From: Calothrix sp. NIES-4101 | GTDB taxonomy: Bacteria > Cyanobacteriota > Cyanobacteriia > Cyanobacteriales > Nostocaceae | Direction: 5' to 3' | Assembly (NCBI GenBank): GCA_004296455.1 | Contig: AP018280.1 | Coordinates: 3,348,001-3,412,000 of the forward strand | DNA length: 64,000 bases | Part shown: piece after piece, positions 35,849-46,821 of the stretch | Layout of the letters: each line of letters opens with the position of its first letter | Numbering within the stretch: position 1 is the stretch's first letter | Notes under the pieces: model-generated | What the model was told of the DNA's origin: nothing | What the model saw: only the letters and a program-made list of their open reading frames with translations | The model's database searches: none | Translations under genes and position numbers: made by a program

Positions 35849-38269
35849 ATGTCAGAATTACTACAAGCTGTCCTTGATAGTGGTGAGAAAAACGATTTAC
35901 GTTCTCTGATGAGTGAAATCAGAGCAGATGAAAAACAATATTTACTGCGGAATGACATCATTAACCTATACAATCATTTTTGCGATAAATGCCAAAAAGA
36001 ATCAGAATTTAAGCAAAATTCTCAGTTAAGTAAATTAATTTATTACACTCAAGAAATAATTCAGGAAGATTCTAACCTTTGCTTTATTATTCGGTCAAAA
36101 ATAGCTGCTCAAGAAGTGTATCGATTGACTCCAGACTTAAGAATAGAAACCATGTCAACACAAGAGTTATTAGATACAAGGGACAGATTAGTTAATCGCT
36201 ACAACCCCAACGATGGAGACTTATTAGAAATAGATTTTGCTCCCTTTTACGACTATTCACCTGTAATTCGTGACCCCAAAAATATTGGTAAAGGTGTACA
36301 GTTTCTCAACCGTTACCTATCCAGTAAACTGTTCGCCGACCCTAAACAATGGTTAGAAAGTTTATTAAATTTTTTGCGTTTACATCAATATAATGGGATT
36401 CAACTACTAATTAACGATCGCATTCAGACACAGCAGCAACTTTCCGAACAAGTTAAAAATGCGATCGCATTCATAGGCACTTTAGCGGAAACCGAACCCT
36501 ACGAACAATTCCGCTTTCAATTACAAATGATGGGGTTTGAGCCAGGTTGGGGGAATACAGCAGCCAGAGTCCTGGAAACACTCAGTATTTTAGATGAATT
36601 AATCGACTCACCCGCACCCCAAACGTTAGAAGAATTTATTTCCCGGATTCCCATGATTTTTAAAATCGTCTTGGTGTCTCCCCATGGATGGTTTGGACAA
36701 GAAGGAGTGTTGGGAAGACCAGATACGGGTGGTCAAGTTGTCTATGTCCTCGATCAAGCCAAAAACCTAGAAACACAAATCGAAGCAGATATCGAACTAG
36801 CAGGTTTATCTCTACTCAATGTTCAGGCGAAAGTTATTATTCTGTCGCGCTTAATTCCGAACAGTGATGGCACCCTATGTAACCAAAGACTTGAAAAAGT
36901 TTATGGGACTGAAAATGTTTGGATTTTACGGGTTCCCTTCCGGGATTTTAACCCGAATATGACCCAAAATTGGATTTCTCGGTTTGAGATTTGGTCATAT
37001 TTAGAGACATATGCGATCGATGCAGAACGGGAATTATTAGCTGAGTTTCAAGGTAGACCAGATTTAATCATTGGTAATTATTCTGATGGAAATTTAGTTG
37101 CATTTTTACTGTCGCGCAGAATGAAGGTGACTCAATGTAATATTGCCCATGCCTTAGAAAAATCTAAATATTTGTTTAGTAATTTATACTGGCAAGATTT
37201 AGAAAGTAAATATCATTTTTCGATGCAATTTACTGCCGATTTATTGGCAATGAATGCAGCAAACTTTATTATCAGCAGTACTTACCAAGAAATTGTTGGG
37301 ACACATGATAGTGTCGGACAGTATGAATCCTATAAATGCTTCACAATGCCTGATTTATATCATGTAGTCAATGGCATTGAATTATTTAGCCCTAAATTCA
37401 ACGTTGTTCCTCCAGGAGTAAGTGAGAGTTATTATTTTCCCTATTCTCGACATCAAGAAAGGGTCGAAAGCGATAGAAAACGACTTGAGGAAATGCTATT
37501 TAGCCTCGAAGATTCGGAACATATATATGGAAAGTTAGATGACCCTAAGAAGCGTCCGATTTTCTCAATGGCACGTCTAGATAAAATTAAAAATATCACA
37601 GGTTTAGCAGAATGTTTTGCCCAAAGTAAAGAATTACAAGCATCCTGCAACTTGATTTTAGTTGCTGGTAAATTGCGTGTGGAAGAATCGGGTGATAACG
37701 AAGAACGTGATGAAATCATCAAACTTTATCACCTCATTGATGAGTATAATCTCCACGGTAAAATTCGCTGGTTAGGAGTACGTTTATCTAAGACTGATTC
37801 CGGGGAAATTTATCGGGTAATTGCCGATCATCAAGGAATATTTGTACAACCTGCTTTATTTGAAGCTTTTGGTTTAACAATTTTAGAAGCAATGATTTCT
37901 GGTATACCGACATTTGCGACTCAATTTGGTGGACCATTAGAAATTATTCAAGATGGATTCAATGGTTTTCTGATTAATCCCACTAACTTAGAGGCAACAG
38001 CAAATAAAATTCTGGAATTTCTCAGTAAATGTCAGCAAAATCCTCATTATTGGCAGGAAATCTCTCATCGGGGAATTGAAAGAGTTTATAGTAGCTACAC
38101 TTGGAAAATTCATACTACTAAGTTACTTTCCCTAGCGAGAATTTACGGTTTTTGGAATTTTACATCTCAAGAGAACCGTGAGGATTTATTACGTTATATA
38201 GAGGCTTTATTTTACTTACTTTATAAGCCGAAAGCGTTGCAATTATTAGCGGAACAGAGTAGTAGATAA
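35849..38269 (+). CDS. susA: Sucrose synthase
   Basis: 806 residues, the family's normal length. It catalyses reversible cleavage of sucrose with UDP or ADP to NDP-glucose and fructose. The N-terminal sucrose-synthase domain (about 1-265) precedes a GT-B glycosyltransferase core: IVLVSPHGWFGQEGVLGR, PDTGGQVVYVLDQ, NIAHALEKSKY, FSMARLDKIKNITG (donor phosphate contacts) and LFEAFGLTILEAM with the retaining GT E-x7-E motif. In filamentous cyanobacteria SusA mainly breaks sucrose down and feeds NDP-glucose to glycogen; this is family knowledge. It is a single gene, with TATAAC near 35839 as a possible -10. Confidence 0.93.
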   Translation: MSELLQAVLDSGEKNDLRSLMSEIRADEKQYLLRNDIINLYNHFCDKCQKESEFKQNSQLSKLIYYTQEIIQEDSNLCFIIRSKIAAQEVYRLTPDLRIETMSTQELLDTRDRLVNRYNPNDGDLLEIDFAPFYDYSPVIRDPKNIGKGVQFLNRYLSSKLFADPKQWLESLLNFLRLHQYNGIQLLINDRIQTQQQLSEQVKNAIAFIGTLAETEPYEQFRFQLQMMGFEPGWGNTAARVLETLSILDELIDSPAPQTLEEFISRIPMIFKIVLVSPHGWFGQEGVLGRPDTGGQVVYVLDQAKNLETQIEADIELAGLSLLNVQAKVIILSRLIPNSDGTLCNQRLEKVYGTENVWILRVPFRDFNPNMTQNWISRFEIWSYLETYAIDAERELLAEFQGRPDLIIGNYSDGNLVAFLLSRRMKVTQCNIAHALEKSKYLFSNLYWQDLESKYHFSMQFTADLLAMNAANFIISSTYQEIVGTHDSVGQYESYKCFTMPDLYHVVNGIELFSPKFNVVPPGVSESYYFPYSRHQERVESDRKRLEEMLFSLEDSEHIYGKLDDPKKRPIFSMARLDKIKNITGLAECFAQSKELQASCNLILVAGKLRVEESGDNEERDEIIKLYHLIDEYNLHGKIRWLGVRLSKTDSGEIYRVIADHQGIFVQPALFEAFGLTILEAMISGIPTFATQFGGPLEIIQDGFNGFLINPTNLEATANKILEFLSKCQQNPHYWQEISHRGIERVYSSYTWKIHTTKLLSLARIYGFWNFTSQENREDLLRYIEALFYLLYKPKALQLLAEQSSR

Positions 38270-38280
38270 TTATTGTGCCA

Positions 38281-38303
38281 TTTGGAGGGAAAAACCCTCC
38301 AAA
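38281..38303 (+). terminator. Hairpin after sucrose synthase
   Basis: TTTGGAGGG (38281-38289), loop AAAAA, CCCTCCAAA (38295-38303). A strong 9-bp stem 12 bp past the susA stop. There is no T-run on the plus strand, so efficiency is uncertain. Confidence 0.6.
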
Positions 38304-38373
38304 ATAACTGAATAAATTTGAGATGAATGTAATGAATATTTGTTTTTTATATATTCTTTGAAGACCGTCATAA

Positions 38374-38395
38374 AATTAAAGCTTAAGCTTTAATT
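38374..38395 (-). terminator. Perfect 22-bp palindrome behind the PG-binding gene
   Basis: AATTAAAGCTT joined to AAGCTTTAATT, followed on the minus strand by TTATG. It lies 10 bp beyond the stop at 38405. It may be a terminator or a protein-binding palindrome. Confidence 0.4.
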
Positions 38396-38404
38396 GGGAA
38401 AAAC

Positions 38405-39034
38405 TTATTTCGTCAACTCACCCCAAGTTTTTGTCCCAACCATACCATCTGCTACTAATTTTCGCTGACTTTGAAATGCTTTTACCGCAACTTCAGTCAA
38501 TGCGCCAAAAACACCATCGACGCGAATAGCATACCCATTCGAGGCTAATAACTTTTGGAGAACCCGTACCGAAATCCCTGAATTTCCATATTGCAACACA
38601 GGAAGATTGGAATTGCGAAAAGGTTTGAATTTGCGAGAAGGCATTGTTTCATTAACACCAACATCAGCTAAGATTTCTGGATTTGGGGTGAAATTAAGAC
38701 CCTCATTTACAGAATTTAATTGTGATAAACTGGGTTCTGTTATTGTAGTATCTGTACCAGAAAAGTCTTTGTTACGGACTTTAGCAGCTAACTGGCTGAG
38801 TATATTTTTAAATTTTAAATCCAGTACTATTAACGTCGTTGAAGAGTTATGGTCGATATGAGTAAACTCAGGAGGAGTTGCCTGAACTGCCGATATTGAT
38901 TTTAGTAACTGGACTGAATTTGCCTCTATAAAATAGCTATTTTCGTACTGAAATGATAGCTGTTCTGGTAAATTAGGCAAGGATTGTTGCCTGCTTACGA
39001 ACATGCTTGTCATCAGCAACCCAATATCACTCAT
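38405..39034 (-). CDS. Peptidoglycan-binding domain protein, 209 residues
   Basis: The C-terminal 65 residues form a PG_binding_1 domain: LQYGNSGISVRVLQKLLASN, GYAIRVDGVFGALTEVAVKA and FQSQRKLVADGMVGTKTW. The N-terminal 140 residues are polar, of low similarity to anything I know, and without a strong signal peptide, so the route to the wall is unclear. A short relative with almost only this domain follows upstream on the same strand at 39282-39542, suggesting duplication. No enzyme domain is present. It is probably a wall-binding or targeting protein. Confidence 0.78.
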   Translation of the reverse strand: MSDIGLLMTSMFVSRQQSLPNLPEQLSFQYENSYFIEANSVQLLKSISAVQATPPEFTHIDHNSSTTLIVLDLKFKNILSQLAAKVRNKDFSGTDTTITEPSLSQLNSVNEGLNFTPNPEILADVGVNETMPSRKFKPFRNSNLPVLQYGNSGISVRVLQKLLASNGYAIRVDGVFGALTEVAVKAFQSQRKLVADGMVGTKTWGELTK

Positions 39035-39281
39035 TGTATCTCGTTTTACTAGCGCTCACATTCCCTTTGACAATTGAAAGTTGCTTAGTCCGGAAAAGAT
39101 ACCCACTAAGCATCAAAAAAATTATCATAAACTAATAAAATGTCCACAATAGTAGTTAAAACTACTTTTAGTCTTTTGAGAAATTGGGAAATTTATAGCT
39201 AAGCTTGCATAGTATTGGGAGTGATTAAATCATTTTCATGCGCGATCGCATTTTCTATCTTTACAATTATATAATTGCAAA

Positions 39282-39542
39282 TTATCGCGTTAGTTCATTC
39301 CAAGTTCGCGTACCAACTATCCCATCCACCGCTAAACCACGTCTGCTTTGAAATGCTCTCACAGCACTCTCAGTTAAAGCACCAAATGAACCATCAATAC
39401 TGATGGGATAACCATTCGTTCTTAACAAACGCTGTAACACTCTCACTGACTGTCCAAAGTCTCCAAAACGTAATGTGGGTAGACTTGAGGAAGCTTGTAA
39501 CTGCATAGTTGAGATATCGTTTGCTGATGTTTCTGCGTCCAT
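39282..39542 (-). CDS. Minimal peptidoglycan-binding domain protein, 86 residues
   Basis: Nearly the entire protein is one PG_binding_1 domain (LRFGDFGQSVRVLQRLLRTN, GYPISIDGSFGALTESAVRA, GIVGTRTWNELTR). It shares about 60-70% identity, by eye, with the C-terminal domain of the 38.4-kb gene. Only about 20 residues precede the domain and no signal peptide is seen. It could be secreted by a non-classical route, form a partner for a hydrolase, or be a decayed duplicate. The frame is intact. Confidence 0.75.
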   Translation of the reverse strand: MDAETSANDISTMQLQASSSLPTLRFGDFGQSVRVLQRLLRTNGYPISIDGSFGALTESAVRAFQSRRGLAVDGIVGTRTWNELTR

Positions 39543-39826
39543 ATAAAACCCTTATAAAACCTAAATTTTTTAAATTCAACCGTATCTGTCATCTAGAGAG
39601 GTTGTAGAACATAATTCAGAAGACAGTATTACCCCCCTACCGAAAGAAGCCAAAAGTCCTGTATCTACCTTCTCTACCAAGAAAAACTACAAGCCAAAAT
39701 TTGAAAATACGGAAATTGATACGCAAACATAAATGGGGACGACATACATCATCCCCATTTATTAACTATTGATTGATTAATCTCAATAAGCAAATCTAGG
39801 AACTAATCTAGATTCATCCAAGCAAC

Positions 39827-41713
39827 TTATAACTGGGGAACGAATTGAGATTTATCAGGAACTTCCGCATACTCAGCCACAATTTGCCGGAACTCCTCAC
39901 CGTCGATAGTTTCCTTCTCAATAAGTAAATCTACCAAGCGATCGCAAACTTCGCGATGATCCCGCATAATTTTCTTCGCATTTTCGTAACATTCATCAAC
40001 AATAATGCGAATTTGCGAGTCGATACGTGAGGCAATGGAATCTGAATACTCAGAACGTGTTGTCCAGTCACGTCCTAAGAAAACTTCACCTTGCTGACTT
40101 TCTAAGGATACGGGACCCAAATCAGACATCCCGAAGCGAGTCACCATCTGGCGCGCCATCCCAGTTACTTGCTGCAAGTCATTTCCAGCACCAGTAGTCA
40201 CCTCGGCCCGACCGAAAATCACTTCCTCGGCAGCACGACCACCCAAAGCGCCTGTAATCCTTGCCCGTAGCTGAGAACGAGTCACCAAACCCATCTCCTC
40301 ATTCGGGGTAAACCAGGTTAAACCTTGAGCTTGTCCGCGAGGAATCAATGTAACTTTTTGAACTGGGTCATGATCTTTCAACAGGGTACCCACAATCGCA
40401 TGTCCAATTTCATGGTAAGCAATTAACCGTTTGCTCTTACCATCAACCAACGGTGTACCTTCCATACCTGCAACAACGCGATCGACTGCATCGTCAATTT
40501 CTAACAAGGTAATTCCCTCTTTACGACGACGTGCTGTTAGGATGGCAGCCTCATTGAGCAAGTTAGCCAAATCTGCACCCGTAAAACCAGGGGTACGACG
40601 AGCAATAGTTTCTAAAGAAACACTAGGATCAAGCTTTTTATTCCGAGCATGAACTTGTAATACTTCCAAACGACCTTTGATGTCGGGTGCATCAACTGTT
40701 ACCTGACGGTCAAAACGTCCAGGACGCAACAAAGCAGCATCAAGAACATCGGGACGGTTAGTCGCCGCAATAATAATGATACCTGTATTACCTTCAAAAC
40801 CATCCATCTCCGTCAACAACTGGTTTAAGGTTTGTTCACGCTCATCATTACCGCCACCAATACCCGCACCGCGCTGTCTACCGACTGCATCGATTTCATC
40901 AATGAAGATGATACAAGGTGCATTATCTTTAGCTTTTTTGAACAAATCACGGACACGGGAGGCACCCACACCCACAAACATTTCCACAAATTCCGAACCG
41001 GAAATGCTGAAGAAAGGTACACCCGCCTCACCAGCGATCGCTTTTGCCAACAAAGTTTTACCAGTTCCCGGAGGTCCAACTAACAACACACCCTTGGGAA
41101 TACGTGCGCCTACCGCAGTAAATTTCTCTGGCTGCTTCAAGAAAGTTACAACCTCTTGTAACTCTTCCTTAGCTTCCTCAATACCAGCAACATCATCAAA
41201 CTTAACTCCAGTTTTGGCTTCCATCGAAAAACGTGCTTTCGACTTACCAAAATTCATCGCTTGACCGGGGCCACCAGGAAGATTGCTGGAACGACGGAAC
41301 AAAAAGAACAATCCAGTAATCAATAGAACAGGGAAAATCAAATTACCCAATAATCCCCAAATCGCTCCATCATTTCGCACTGGGTGCGCGTCAAAATTTA
41401 CGTTATTTTCCTTAAGCTTATTAATTAATTCCGGCGCACTCGATGGTAAATCTACACGCACACGCTGAACACGGTTATCAAGTGAAGGATCAACAGCTTC
41501 AACGATCGCAGTTCGACCACCTTCATAAAAATCAACGCTGGTAACCCGGTTCGCATCTAGATATTCCAAAAAGCGACCGTAGGTCATGCGCGTACTAGCT
41601 GTATTCTTTGTCATATCAGCCGGAGCAGTTGCAAAAGCCCCTTGCCAAAAGAAAAAGCCAATAACTAAAGCGGGTAATGTCCAGAGTAGTGCGACTCTCC
41701 AGGAGAATTTCAT
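39827..41713 (-). CDS. ftsH: ATP-dependent zinc metalloprotease FtsH
   Basis: A membrane AAA+ protease. From the preferred ATG at 41713 ([14 protein letters not shown]) it has 628 residues; an upstream ATG at 41758 would add 15. Two transmembrane segments flank a lumenal domain. Numbering from 41758: Walker A GPPGTGKT (228-235), Walker B IIFIDEID (283-290), the SRH region with RPGRFDRQ, and the zinc motif HEIGH (449-453), where Ile replaces the usual Ala. The third ligand is an Asp in GAGNDLQQV. Close to the thylakoid FtsH2 type that degrades photodamaged D1 in a hetero-hexamer with FtsH3; this assignment is by overall resemblance. Confidence 0.93.
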   Translation of the reverse strand: MKFSWRVALLWTLPALVIGFFFWQGAFATAPADMTKNTASTRMTYGRFLEYLDANRVTSVDFYEGGRTAIVEAVDPSLDNRVQRVRVDLPSSAPELINKLKENNVNFDAHPVRNDGAIWGLLGNLIFPVLLITGLFFLFRRSSNLPGGPGQAMNFGKSKARFSMEAKTGVKFDDVAGIEEAKEELQEVVTFLKQPEKFTAVGARIPKGVLLVGPPGTGKTLLAKAIAGEAGVPFFSISGSEFVEMFVGVGASRVRDLFKKAKDNAPCIIFIDEIDAVGRQRGAGIGGGNDEREQTLNQLLTEMDGFEGNTGIIIIAATNRPDVLDAALLRPGRFDRQVTVDAPDIKGRLEVLQVHARNKKLDPSVSLETIARRTPGFTGADLANLLNEAAILTARRRKEGITLLEIDDAVDRVVAGMEGTPLVDGKSKRLIAYHEIGHAIVGTLLKDHDPVQKVTLIPRGQAQGLTWFTPNEEMGLVTRSQLRARITGALGGRAAEEVIFGRAEVTTGAGNDLQQVTGMARQMVTRFGMSDLGPVSLESQQGEVFLGRDWTTRSEYSDSIASRIDSQIRIIVDECYENAKKIMRDHREVCDRLVDLLIEKETIDGEEFRQIVAEYAEVPDKSQFVPQL

Positions 41714-42022
41714 TTTTAATCTGCCTCTGCAAATACAACTTCTCAGCTTTGACAGCAACTGCTTTTAACTCGTTGCGACATTGCTACGAAACGGATATTT
41801 ATAAATCCATTTTGTTTAACTTTGGTGCGCCGCATGGTCTACTTAGGGCCGAATCACCCTACGACATAACCATGACAGATGCAATAATCTTAATTAAATT
41901 TAACTTAATTCTCATCATTTATACCAGAAGATGTGAAAAAGGGTATTAGATAAGAGGATGGGGGTAATGGCGAAAAAGTCAATCAAATAAAATTTATCTT
42001 TTGCCCTTACCCTGATTAGAAA

Positions 42023-42520
42023 CTAATTCGACTCCGTAATTTGCAAAGTATAGGGAAGATACCTATTTTTTTCATAGGAGCCAATCCAAACTTGATAGAT
42101 TCCGGGTAGCCATTCTCCGACTATACCGGGATTTTTGCCATTGAAATCATCATTACACCAACTGCCACCAGGGCCACTAATAATTAGAGTGGTGTCGGCT
42201 GGACTTTGTACTTGCAGTTTGAGATATTCAAAGCGATTTTTTAGTTCAATGGTGTGGTCGGGCTTCTCATCAAAAAAACCAGTGCAAGGTCCTGTAGGGG
42301 TTTCGGTTCTCCCAACAATTTTTTTACCTGGTATTGAACCACCGCTCATTCCTCTAACTGGGTAGGGGTCTGGAGCAAATCTAGTCCCAATTGTCACATC
42401 TCCAAAAATTGCTGGTGGTGCTTCTTGGGCTTGGACAGTAGTGCTAATTGTAGAGGTGGCGACAACTGAAATTAGTACTAAAGATAAATTTACTTTTTGA
42501 TTTAATAAGTTGTTTAACAT
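42023..42520 (-). CDS. Hypothetical secreted protein, 165 residues
   Basis: A signal peptide (LSLVLISVVATSTISTTVQA, cleavage near residue 31) is followed by a beta-rich domain with FGDVTIGTRFAPDPYPVRG, GRTETPTGPCTGFFDE, SGPGGSWCNDDFNGKNPG and WLPGIYQVWIGSYEKN. This resembles secreted bacterial pre-peptidase C-terminal-like or jelly-roll domains, but I do not assign a family. Two Cys (in GPCTG and SWCND) could form a disulfide. An Asp/Asn-rich loop (CNDDFNGKNPG) might bind calcium. It stands between ftsH and gltX on the same strand with long spacers. Confidence 0.72.
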   Translation of the reverse strand: MLNNLLNQKVNLSLVLISVVATSTISTTVQAQEAPPAIFGDVTIGTRFAPDPYPVRGMSGGSIPGKKIVGRTETPTGPCTGFFDEKPDHTIELKNRFEYLKLQVQSPADTTLIISGPGGSWCNDDFNGKNPGIVGEWLPGIYQVWIGSYEKNRYLPYTLQITESN

Positions 42521-42798
42521 CTTCTTGGCGATCGCATCATTTTCTAAGTGATGTAGATGACACTATTTTTACATTGTGAGTTCCCTGATTCTGGGTAATT
42601 GCCTGTGTTTTAAGTTGTCAGTGTATTAATACTTAATAGTTGAGAAAATCAGGTCATCTGAGTTTGAGAATGGGGATTACACACCTAAAAAATGTTATCA
42701 ATCTGAAGTAGATTCGCTAATTTGAAAGTCCCATTTTTTGATTCCATAGAATTACCAGAATCAGGGAAGTAGGATGCACTCAAAAATTATGTAGAGAT

Positions 42799-42826
42799 GT
42801 AGAGACGTTACATGTAACATCTCTAC
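42799..42826 (-). terminator. Dispersed palindrome behind gltX, probable terminator
   Basis: GTAGAGACGTTACATGTAACATCTCTAC, written here in two halves: GTAGAGACGTTACA and TGTAACATCTCTAC, with one mispair. It lies 28 bp past the gltX stop and is followed on the minus strand by ATAATTTTTG. Same family as the hairpin behind ilvB. Confidence 0.6.
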
Positions 42827-42853
42827 CAAATGAAATTTGCTTGTCAATCGAAA

Positions 42854-44293
42854 TTATTTAGCTAAGGCACTTGTAAACCTGGATTTATCCAAACCAAGTT
42901 GATGCAGCAACAACCATGATTGAATCAAGTCAGGACCATGTCCTTCGCCAGTGAGTGCAGCACGTAAGCTTTTCATCACCACACCTTTTTTCAAGTTTTG
43001 CTCTTTCATAACTTGTTTAATGATGTCTTGAGCAGTGGCTTCTGTTAATTCTTGTCCACTTTCTAAAGTAGCTAAAACAGCATTAAGTGCAGTTATTGAA
43101 GCTTCTTGCTGTAATTGCGCTTTTGCCTCGTCATTATATTCTACAACTTCACTAAAAAATACTTTGGTCATCTCCACAGCATCTTGCAAACGTTTGAGAC
43201 TAGTGGCAATTAAAGCAGTGATTTTTTCCAGCCAAGCCCTATCTCTACCAGCGTTAAATTGATACCCAGCTTTTTCCCAATAAGGAATCAGTATATCTGT
43301 CAATTTATCTATAGGCATGGCATGGATATACTGACTATTTATCCAATCTAATTTATCCCAGTCAAACTTTGCTCCAGCTTTGTTGACTCTGTCAAAACTA
43401 AATTCCTTTGCCGCGTCAGCCAGGGTAAAAATCTCTTGAGTTGAATCTGGTGGTGACCAACCCAACAACGTCATATAATTCACTAAACCTTCTGCTGTGA
43501 AACCCATTTCCTGAAAATCGGAAATTGAAGTTACACCATCACGTTTGGATAACTTACGTCCTTCTTTATTGAGAATTAGGGGAGTATGGGAAAATTCCGG
43601 TACTTTTGCGCCAAAAGCTTCATATAGTAAAATTTGCTTGGCTGTATTAGCAATGTGATCTTCACCGCGAATCACATGGGTAATTTGCATGTCCATATCA
43701 TCCACCACTACTGCAAAATTATAAAGTGGTTGACCGATACCATCATCAGTAGCGCGAGCAATAACCATATCACCACCCAAGTCACTACCTTTCCAGGTGA
43801 CTGTTCCCCGTACCAAGTCATGCCAAACAATCTCGCGGTTGTCATCAATTTTAAAACGAATGACAAAGTTACGCCCTTCAGCTTGGAGTGCAGTTTCTTG
43901 TTCTGGCGTAAGATGGCGATGGCGATTATCGTAGCGGGGTGCTTCCTTCTTGGCTGTTTGCAGTTCCCGCAATGCGTCGAGTTCTGCTGATGTAGTGTAA
44001 CAACGATATGCTAAACCTTGGTCAATTAATTTCTGTACAGCACTTTTGTAGATATCCAGGCGCTGTGACTGAAAAAATGGTCCTTCATCCCAAGTTAAAC
44101 CCAGCCAGCGTAATCCCTCTAAAATATTATCGGTAAATTCGGGACGCGATCGCTCCTCATCTGTATCCTCAATTCGCAAAATAAATTTACCATTGTGGTG
44201 GCGAGCGAATAACCAATTGAATACAGCAGTCCTAGCTGTACCAATATGCAAATTCCCAGTTGGACTGGGTGCAATACGGACTCTTACAGTCAT
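42854..44293 (-). CDS. gltX: Glutamyl-tRNA synthetase
   Basis: 479 residues, normal length for a bacterial class I GluRS. The HIGH-type motif is [19 protein letters not shown] near the N-terminus and the KMSKS-type motif is KLSKRDG at about residue 250. DPL-type connectors (EEGP-like [14 protein letters not shown]) and the C-terminal anticodon-binding helical domains are present. In cyanobacteria this enzyme is usually non-discriminating and also charges tRNA-Gln, which is corrected by GatCAB; the sequence here does not decide that. It also supplies Glu-tRNA for tetrapyrrole synthesis. tRNA-Asp lies upstream on the same strand. Confidence 0.95.
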   Translation of the reverse strand: MTVRVRIAPSPTGNLHIGTARTAVFNWLFARHHNGKFILRIEDTDEERSRPEFTDNILEGLRWLGLTWDEGPFFQSQRLDIYKSAVQKLIDQGLAYRCYTTSAELDALRELQTAKKEAPRYDNRHRHLTPEQETALQAEGRNFVIRFKIDDNREIVWHDLVRGTVTWKGSDLGGDMVIARATDDGIGQPLYNFAVVVDDMDMQITHVIRGEDHIANTAKQILLYEAFGAKVPEFSHTPLILNKEGRKLSKRDGVTSISDFQEMGFTAEGLVNYMTLLGWSPPDSTQEIFTLADAAKEFSFDRVNKAGAKFDWDKLDWINSQYIHAMPIDKLTDILIPYWEKAGYQFNAGRDRAWLEKITALIATSLKRLQDAVEMTKVFFSEVVEYNDEAKAQLQQEASITALNAVLATLESGQELTEATAQDIIKQVMKEQNLKKGVVMKSLRAALTGEGHGPDLIQSWLLLHQLGLDKSRFTSALAK

Positions 44294-44491
44294 AATAATT
44301 TTTTGATGTTTATTTTTCTCGATTTTTCAGTCTTCGCGATATTTGCGCTTTCCAAATACATCAGCATAACCTGAAATCAATGCTAGTTAAAGCATCCTGG
44401 CAATAACTGAGATTCAGACCTGTATTTGAAAATATTAATAAAGAGTAATTCTTAGCTAAGGTTTACTTGCTTAGGATATTGAGCTTGGGAA

Positions 44492-44565
44492 CGGGACTGA
44501 CGGGGCTCGAACCCGCAACTTCCGCCGTGACAGGGCGGTGCTCTAACCAATTGAACTACAGTCCC
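44492..44565 (-). tRNA. trnD: tRNA-Asp (GTC)
   Basis: Reverse strand cloverleaf: acceptor GGGACTG / CAGTCCC, anticodon arm CCGCC-CTGTCAC-GGCGG with anticodon GTC, T-loop TTCGAGC, discriminator G. CCA is not encoded. Confidence 0.95.
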
Positions 44566-44794
44566 TCAATCGATTGCTTATTGGCAACTTTCTTATTATG
44601 CTGAAGCGAAAGAATTTTGTCAAGTACTTTTTGCGTCTTTTTGCAGTTTTTGCGGTTGATGCCGAAGATTTAGGAGTTTACAAAAAAGCAAGCATCCCTG
44701 AAATAATTATAATCATTACTCGCAGATAACAATTTTCTTGCTCTCTAAATAATCAAAATCAAGCAGTGAAGTCATGAAAAGAGTGGCAATTAGA

Positions 44795-46447
44795 TTAAAT
44801 GATTGGACGAGACATAAAACTTAAAACTTTGCTGAATGTCTTATCTAACAATTCTCGGAAAGTAATTCTTTGCTGTTTCTCAATTTCCACTAGTCTACTA
44901 ATCATCTCCGGCTTCATTTTTTCATACTGAATTCGCAAAATATTTTTACTCTCATGTAAAGGCACAACTGGATTAGTTTTCTCGCTTGATTCTAGCCAAT
45001 CATTCAGAGCTTGGCGCTGGCTCGCAGATAAATTTAATGTAATTACTTTTTCACATTTCTGCGAATTTTCTACTGCAAATAACAGAATATGATAGTAACC
45101 TGTCTTCGCCAGAGCCTGTAATATTTTTTGCCCATTAGCATCTTTCATATCTAAAAAGTATGAAAGCCAACGGGTGAGATTTAACTTATCATCACACAAG
45201 ACATTGATCCATAACAAGAGTGGATGTAAATTATTTTTTGGTAAAATAAATTCACTTGTATTAATTTGTTTAGCAAAACTATCAATTTCTTTTTTAGGTA
45301 ACATTGCCCACAAAGTTGGAATATTCCCATGAGTTGAATGCAAAATATTCGGGAAACAAATAAGTGCTTTAGGTTTATTTGCAGGCCATATTTTTTGTAA
45401 GCAAATTTTTTCAGAAATTGAAGTTACGGGTACTAGCTGAACTGATGAAGTCTGAAAAGTAGGATTTATTTTGTTTGTTTTTGAACTGACAGCCTTTAAA
45501 AATTCTCCATTTTGCTGCTGTTTAATTTTTTCTAATGTCTCTAAAACTTTTTCTATATTTTGTGGGCGATTTTTAACTTCTTTTGCCAAACACTTCATCA
45601 CTAATTCCTGTAATTCTCTAGGGATATGAATATTAGGATTGACTTCTTGAAATTTCGGTGGAACTTGAAATCTATGAGCCTGATACCAATTACCAAAAGA
45701 ATTATCTTTCATATTGAATGGATGTTTGCCAGTGAGCATTTCAAACATCAACACACCTAAACTGTAGATATCAGAACGTACATCTACTAATTTCCGCCCT
45801 TCCATATGCTCAGGAGAACAGTATGGCAAACTACCGATAAATGATTCAGTAAGCGTCATTCCTGCTCGTTCTGTTAAAAATTTTGCAATCCCAAAATCTA
45901 GGATTTTGACTATTTCTCCTGAGATGCTCGCTGCTGATTTATTAGACTCGCTTTGTTTACTATCTTCTAAAATAAAAATATTTTCTGGTTTAATATCACG
46001 GTGTAAAACTGGATAAATTTCACCTTTAAACTTAATTCCTTCATGGGCACATTGTAATCCTAAACATATTTGATTAATTATTTCTAATATTTGACTCAGA
46101 CTTAAAGATTGAGATTTAATAACTGTTTTTAGATTTTTTCCTTGTAAATATTCCATTACATAAAATGGAATTTTATTTTCAGTCACTCCATAACTAAGAA
46201 CACGGGCAATATGTTTGCTTTTGCGCCCTAATTGAGCTCCAATAAAAATTTCTCTTGCAAAACGCTGTGACATTTGCTGATTCGCAAGACTTAAGGATAG
46301 TATTTTCACTGCCACAGGAATACCACCTTTTGCAGCATCTTCTGCTAGGTAGACTTTCCCCATGCCACCTTTACCAATTAGCTCTCTAATTAAATAGCGA
46401 TTGTTTAAAAATTTCCCTAGATAGTCGTCTAAGTCAGCTTTTTGCAT
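44795..46447 (-). CDS. Serine/threonine protein kinase
   Basis: A Hanks-type kinase. Numbering from the farthest upstream start (46513), the Gly loop is GKGGMGKV (48-55), the ATP lysine is K70 in VAVKIL, the catalytic loop is HRDIKPEN (171-178) and DFG is at 206-208. All essential residues are present. The kinase domain ends near residue 320. The C-terminal 250 residues are a soluble region of unknown function that lacks membrane segments and PASTA or FHA domains; it includes LPLLLWINVLCDDKLNLTRW-like helical sequence. The start at 46447 (MQKADLDDYLGKFL) is preferred by distance to the domain, but 46513 cannot be excluded. Target unknown. Confidence 0.87.
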   Translation of the reverse strand: MQKADLDDYLGKFLNNRYLIRELIGKGGMGKVYLAEDAAKGGIPVAVKILSLSLANQQMSQRFAREIFIGAQLGRKSKHIARVLSYGVTENKIPFYVMEYLQGKNLKTVIKSQSLSLSQILEIINQICLGLQCAHEGIKFKGEIYPVLHRDIKPENIFILEDSKQSESNKSAASISGEIVKILDFGIAKFLTERAGMTLTESFIGSLPYCSPEHMEGRKLVDVRSDIYSLGVLMFEMLTGKHPFNMKDNSFGNWYQAHRFQVPPKFQEVNPNIHIPRELQELVMKCLAKEVKNRPQNIEKVLETLEKIKQQQNGEFLKAVSSKTNKINPTFQTSSVQLVPVTSISEKICLQKIWPANKPKALICFPNILHSTHGNIPTLWAMLPKKEIDSFAKQINTSEFILPKNNLHPLLLWINVLCDDKLNLTRWLSYFLDMKDANGQKILQALAKTGYYHILLFAVENSQKCEKVITLNLSASQRQALNDWLESSEKTNPVVPLHESKNILRIQYEKMKPEMISRLVEIEKQQRITFRELLDKTFSKVLSFMSRPII

Positions 46448-46513
46448 TGCTTCATTTTTTACTATATCTTGCCAATTACAAACAGTCATAAATTTTATTT
46501 TATTAATTATCAA

Positions 46514-46821
46514 TTTATATTTAATGAATTTGTTTTCTTATATTCAAGGATTAAGTTTTAGTTGTGTTTAACGACTAGGAGATAATGTATAGAACTTAGT
46601 TAACAAATAATGTGAAACAGCAATAAAGCTTTAATTTGACCTATGTGAATGTATCTAAACATGGTTTAACATACTTGTCTGGCAATCCCTATGAGAAATT
46701 ACACGGAAACCTCGTAGTCTAGACACAAGTGCTAGCAATACTTTCAGTGGATACACTGAAATAGCTGGGAAGATTAGAGGGGAAAGCCCCTCTTCCCAGA
46801 GAATCTTAGGAATTGGTATGT
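46514..46821. other. Intergenic region, about 310 bp
   Basis: Upstream region of the kinase gene and 3' flank of the esterase-like gene, with the two hairpins listed at 46742-46799. No gene is seen. Confidence 0.5.
46742..46799 (-). terminator. Tandem hairpins after the esterase-like gene
   Basis: TTTCAGTG-gata-CACTGAAA (46742-46761) and CTGGGAA...GAGGGG-aaag-CCCCTC-TTCCCAG (46765-46799, with a 5-nt bulge). Both fall 20-80 bp beyond the stop at 46822. There is no long T-run. Confidence 0.55.
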
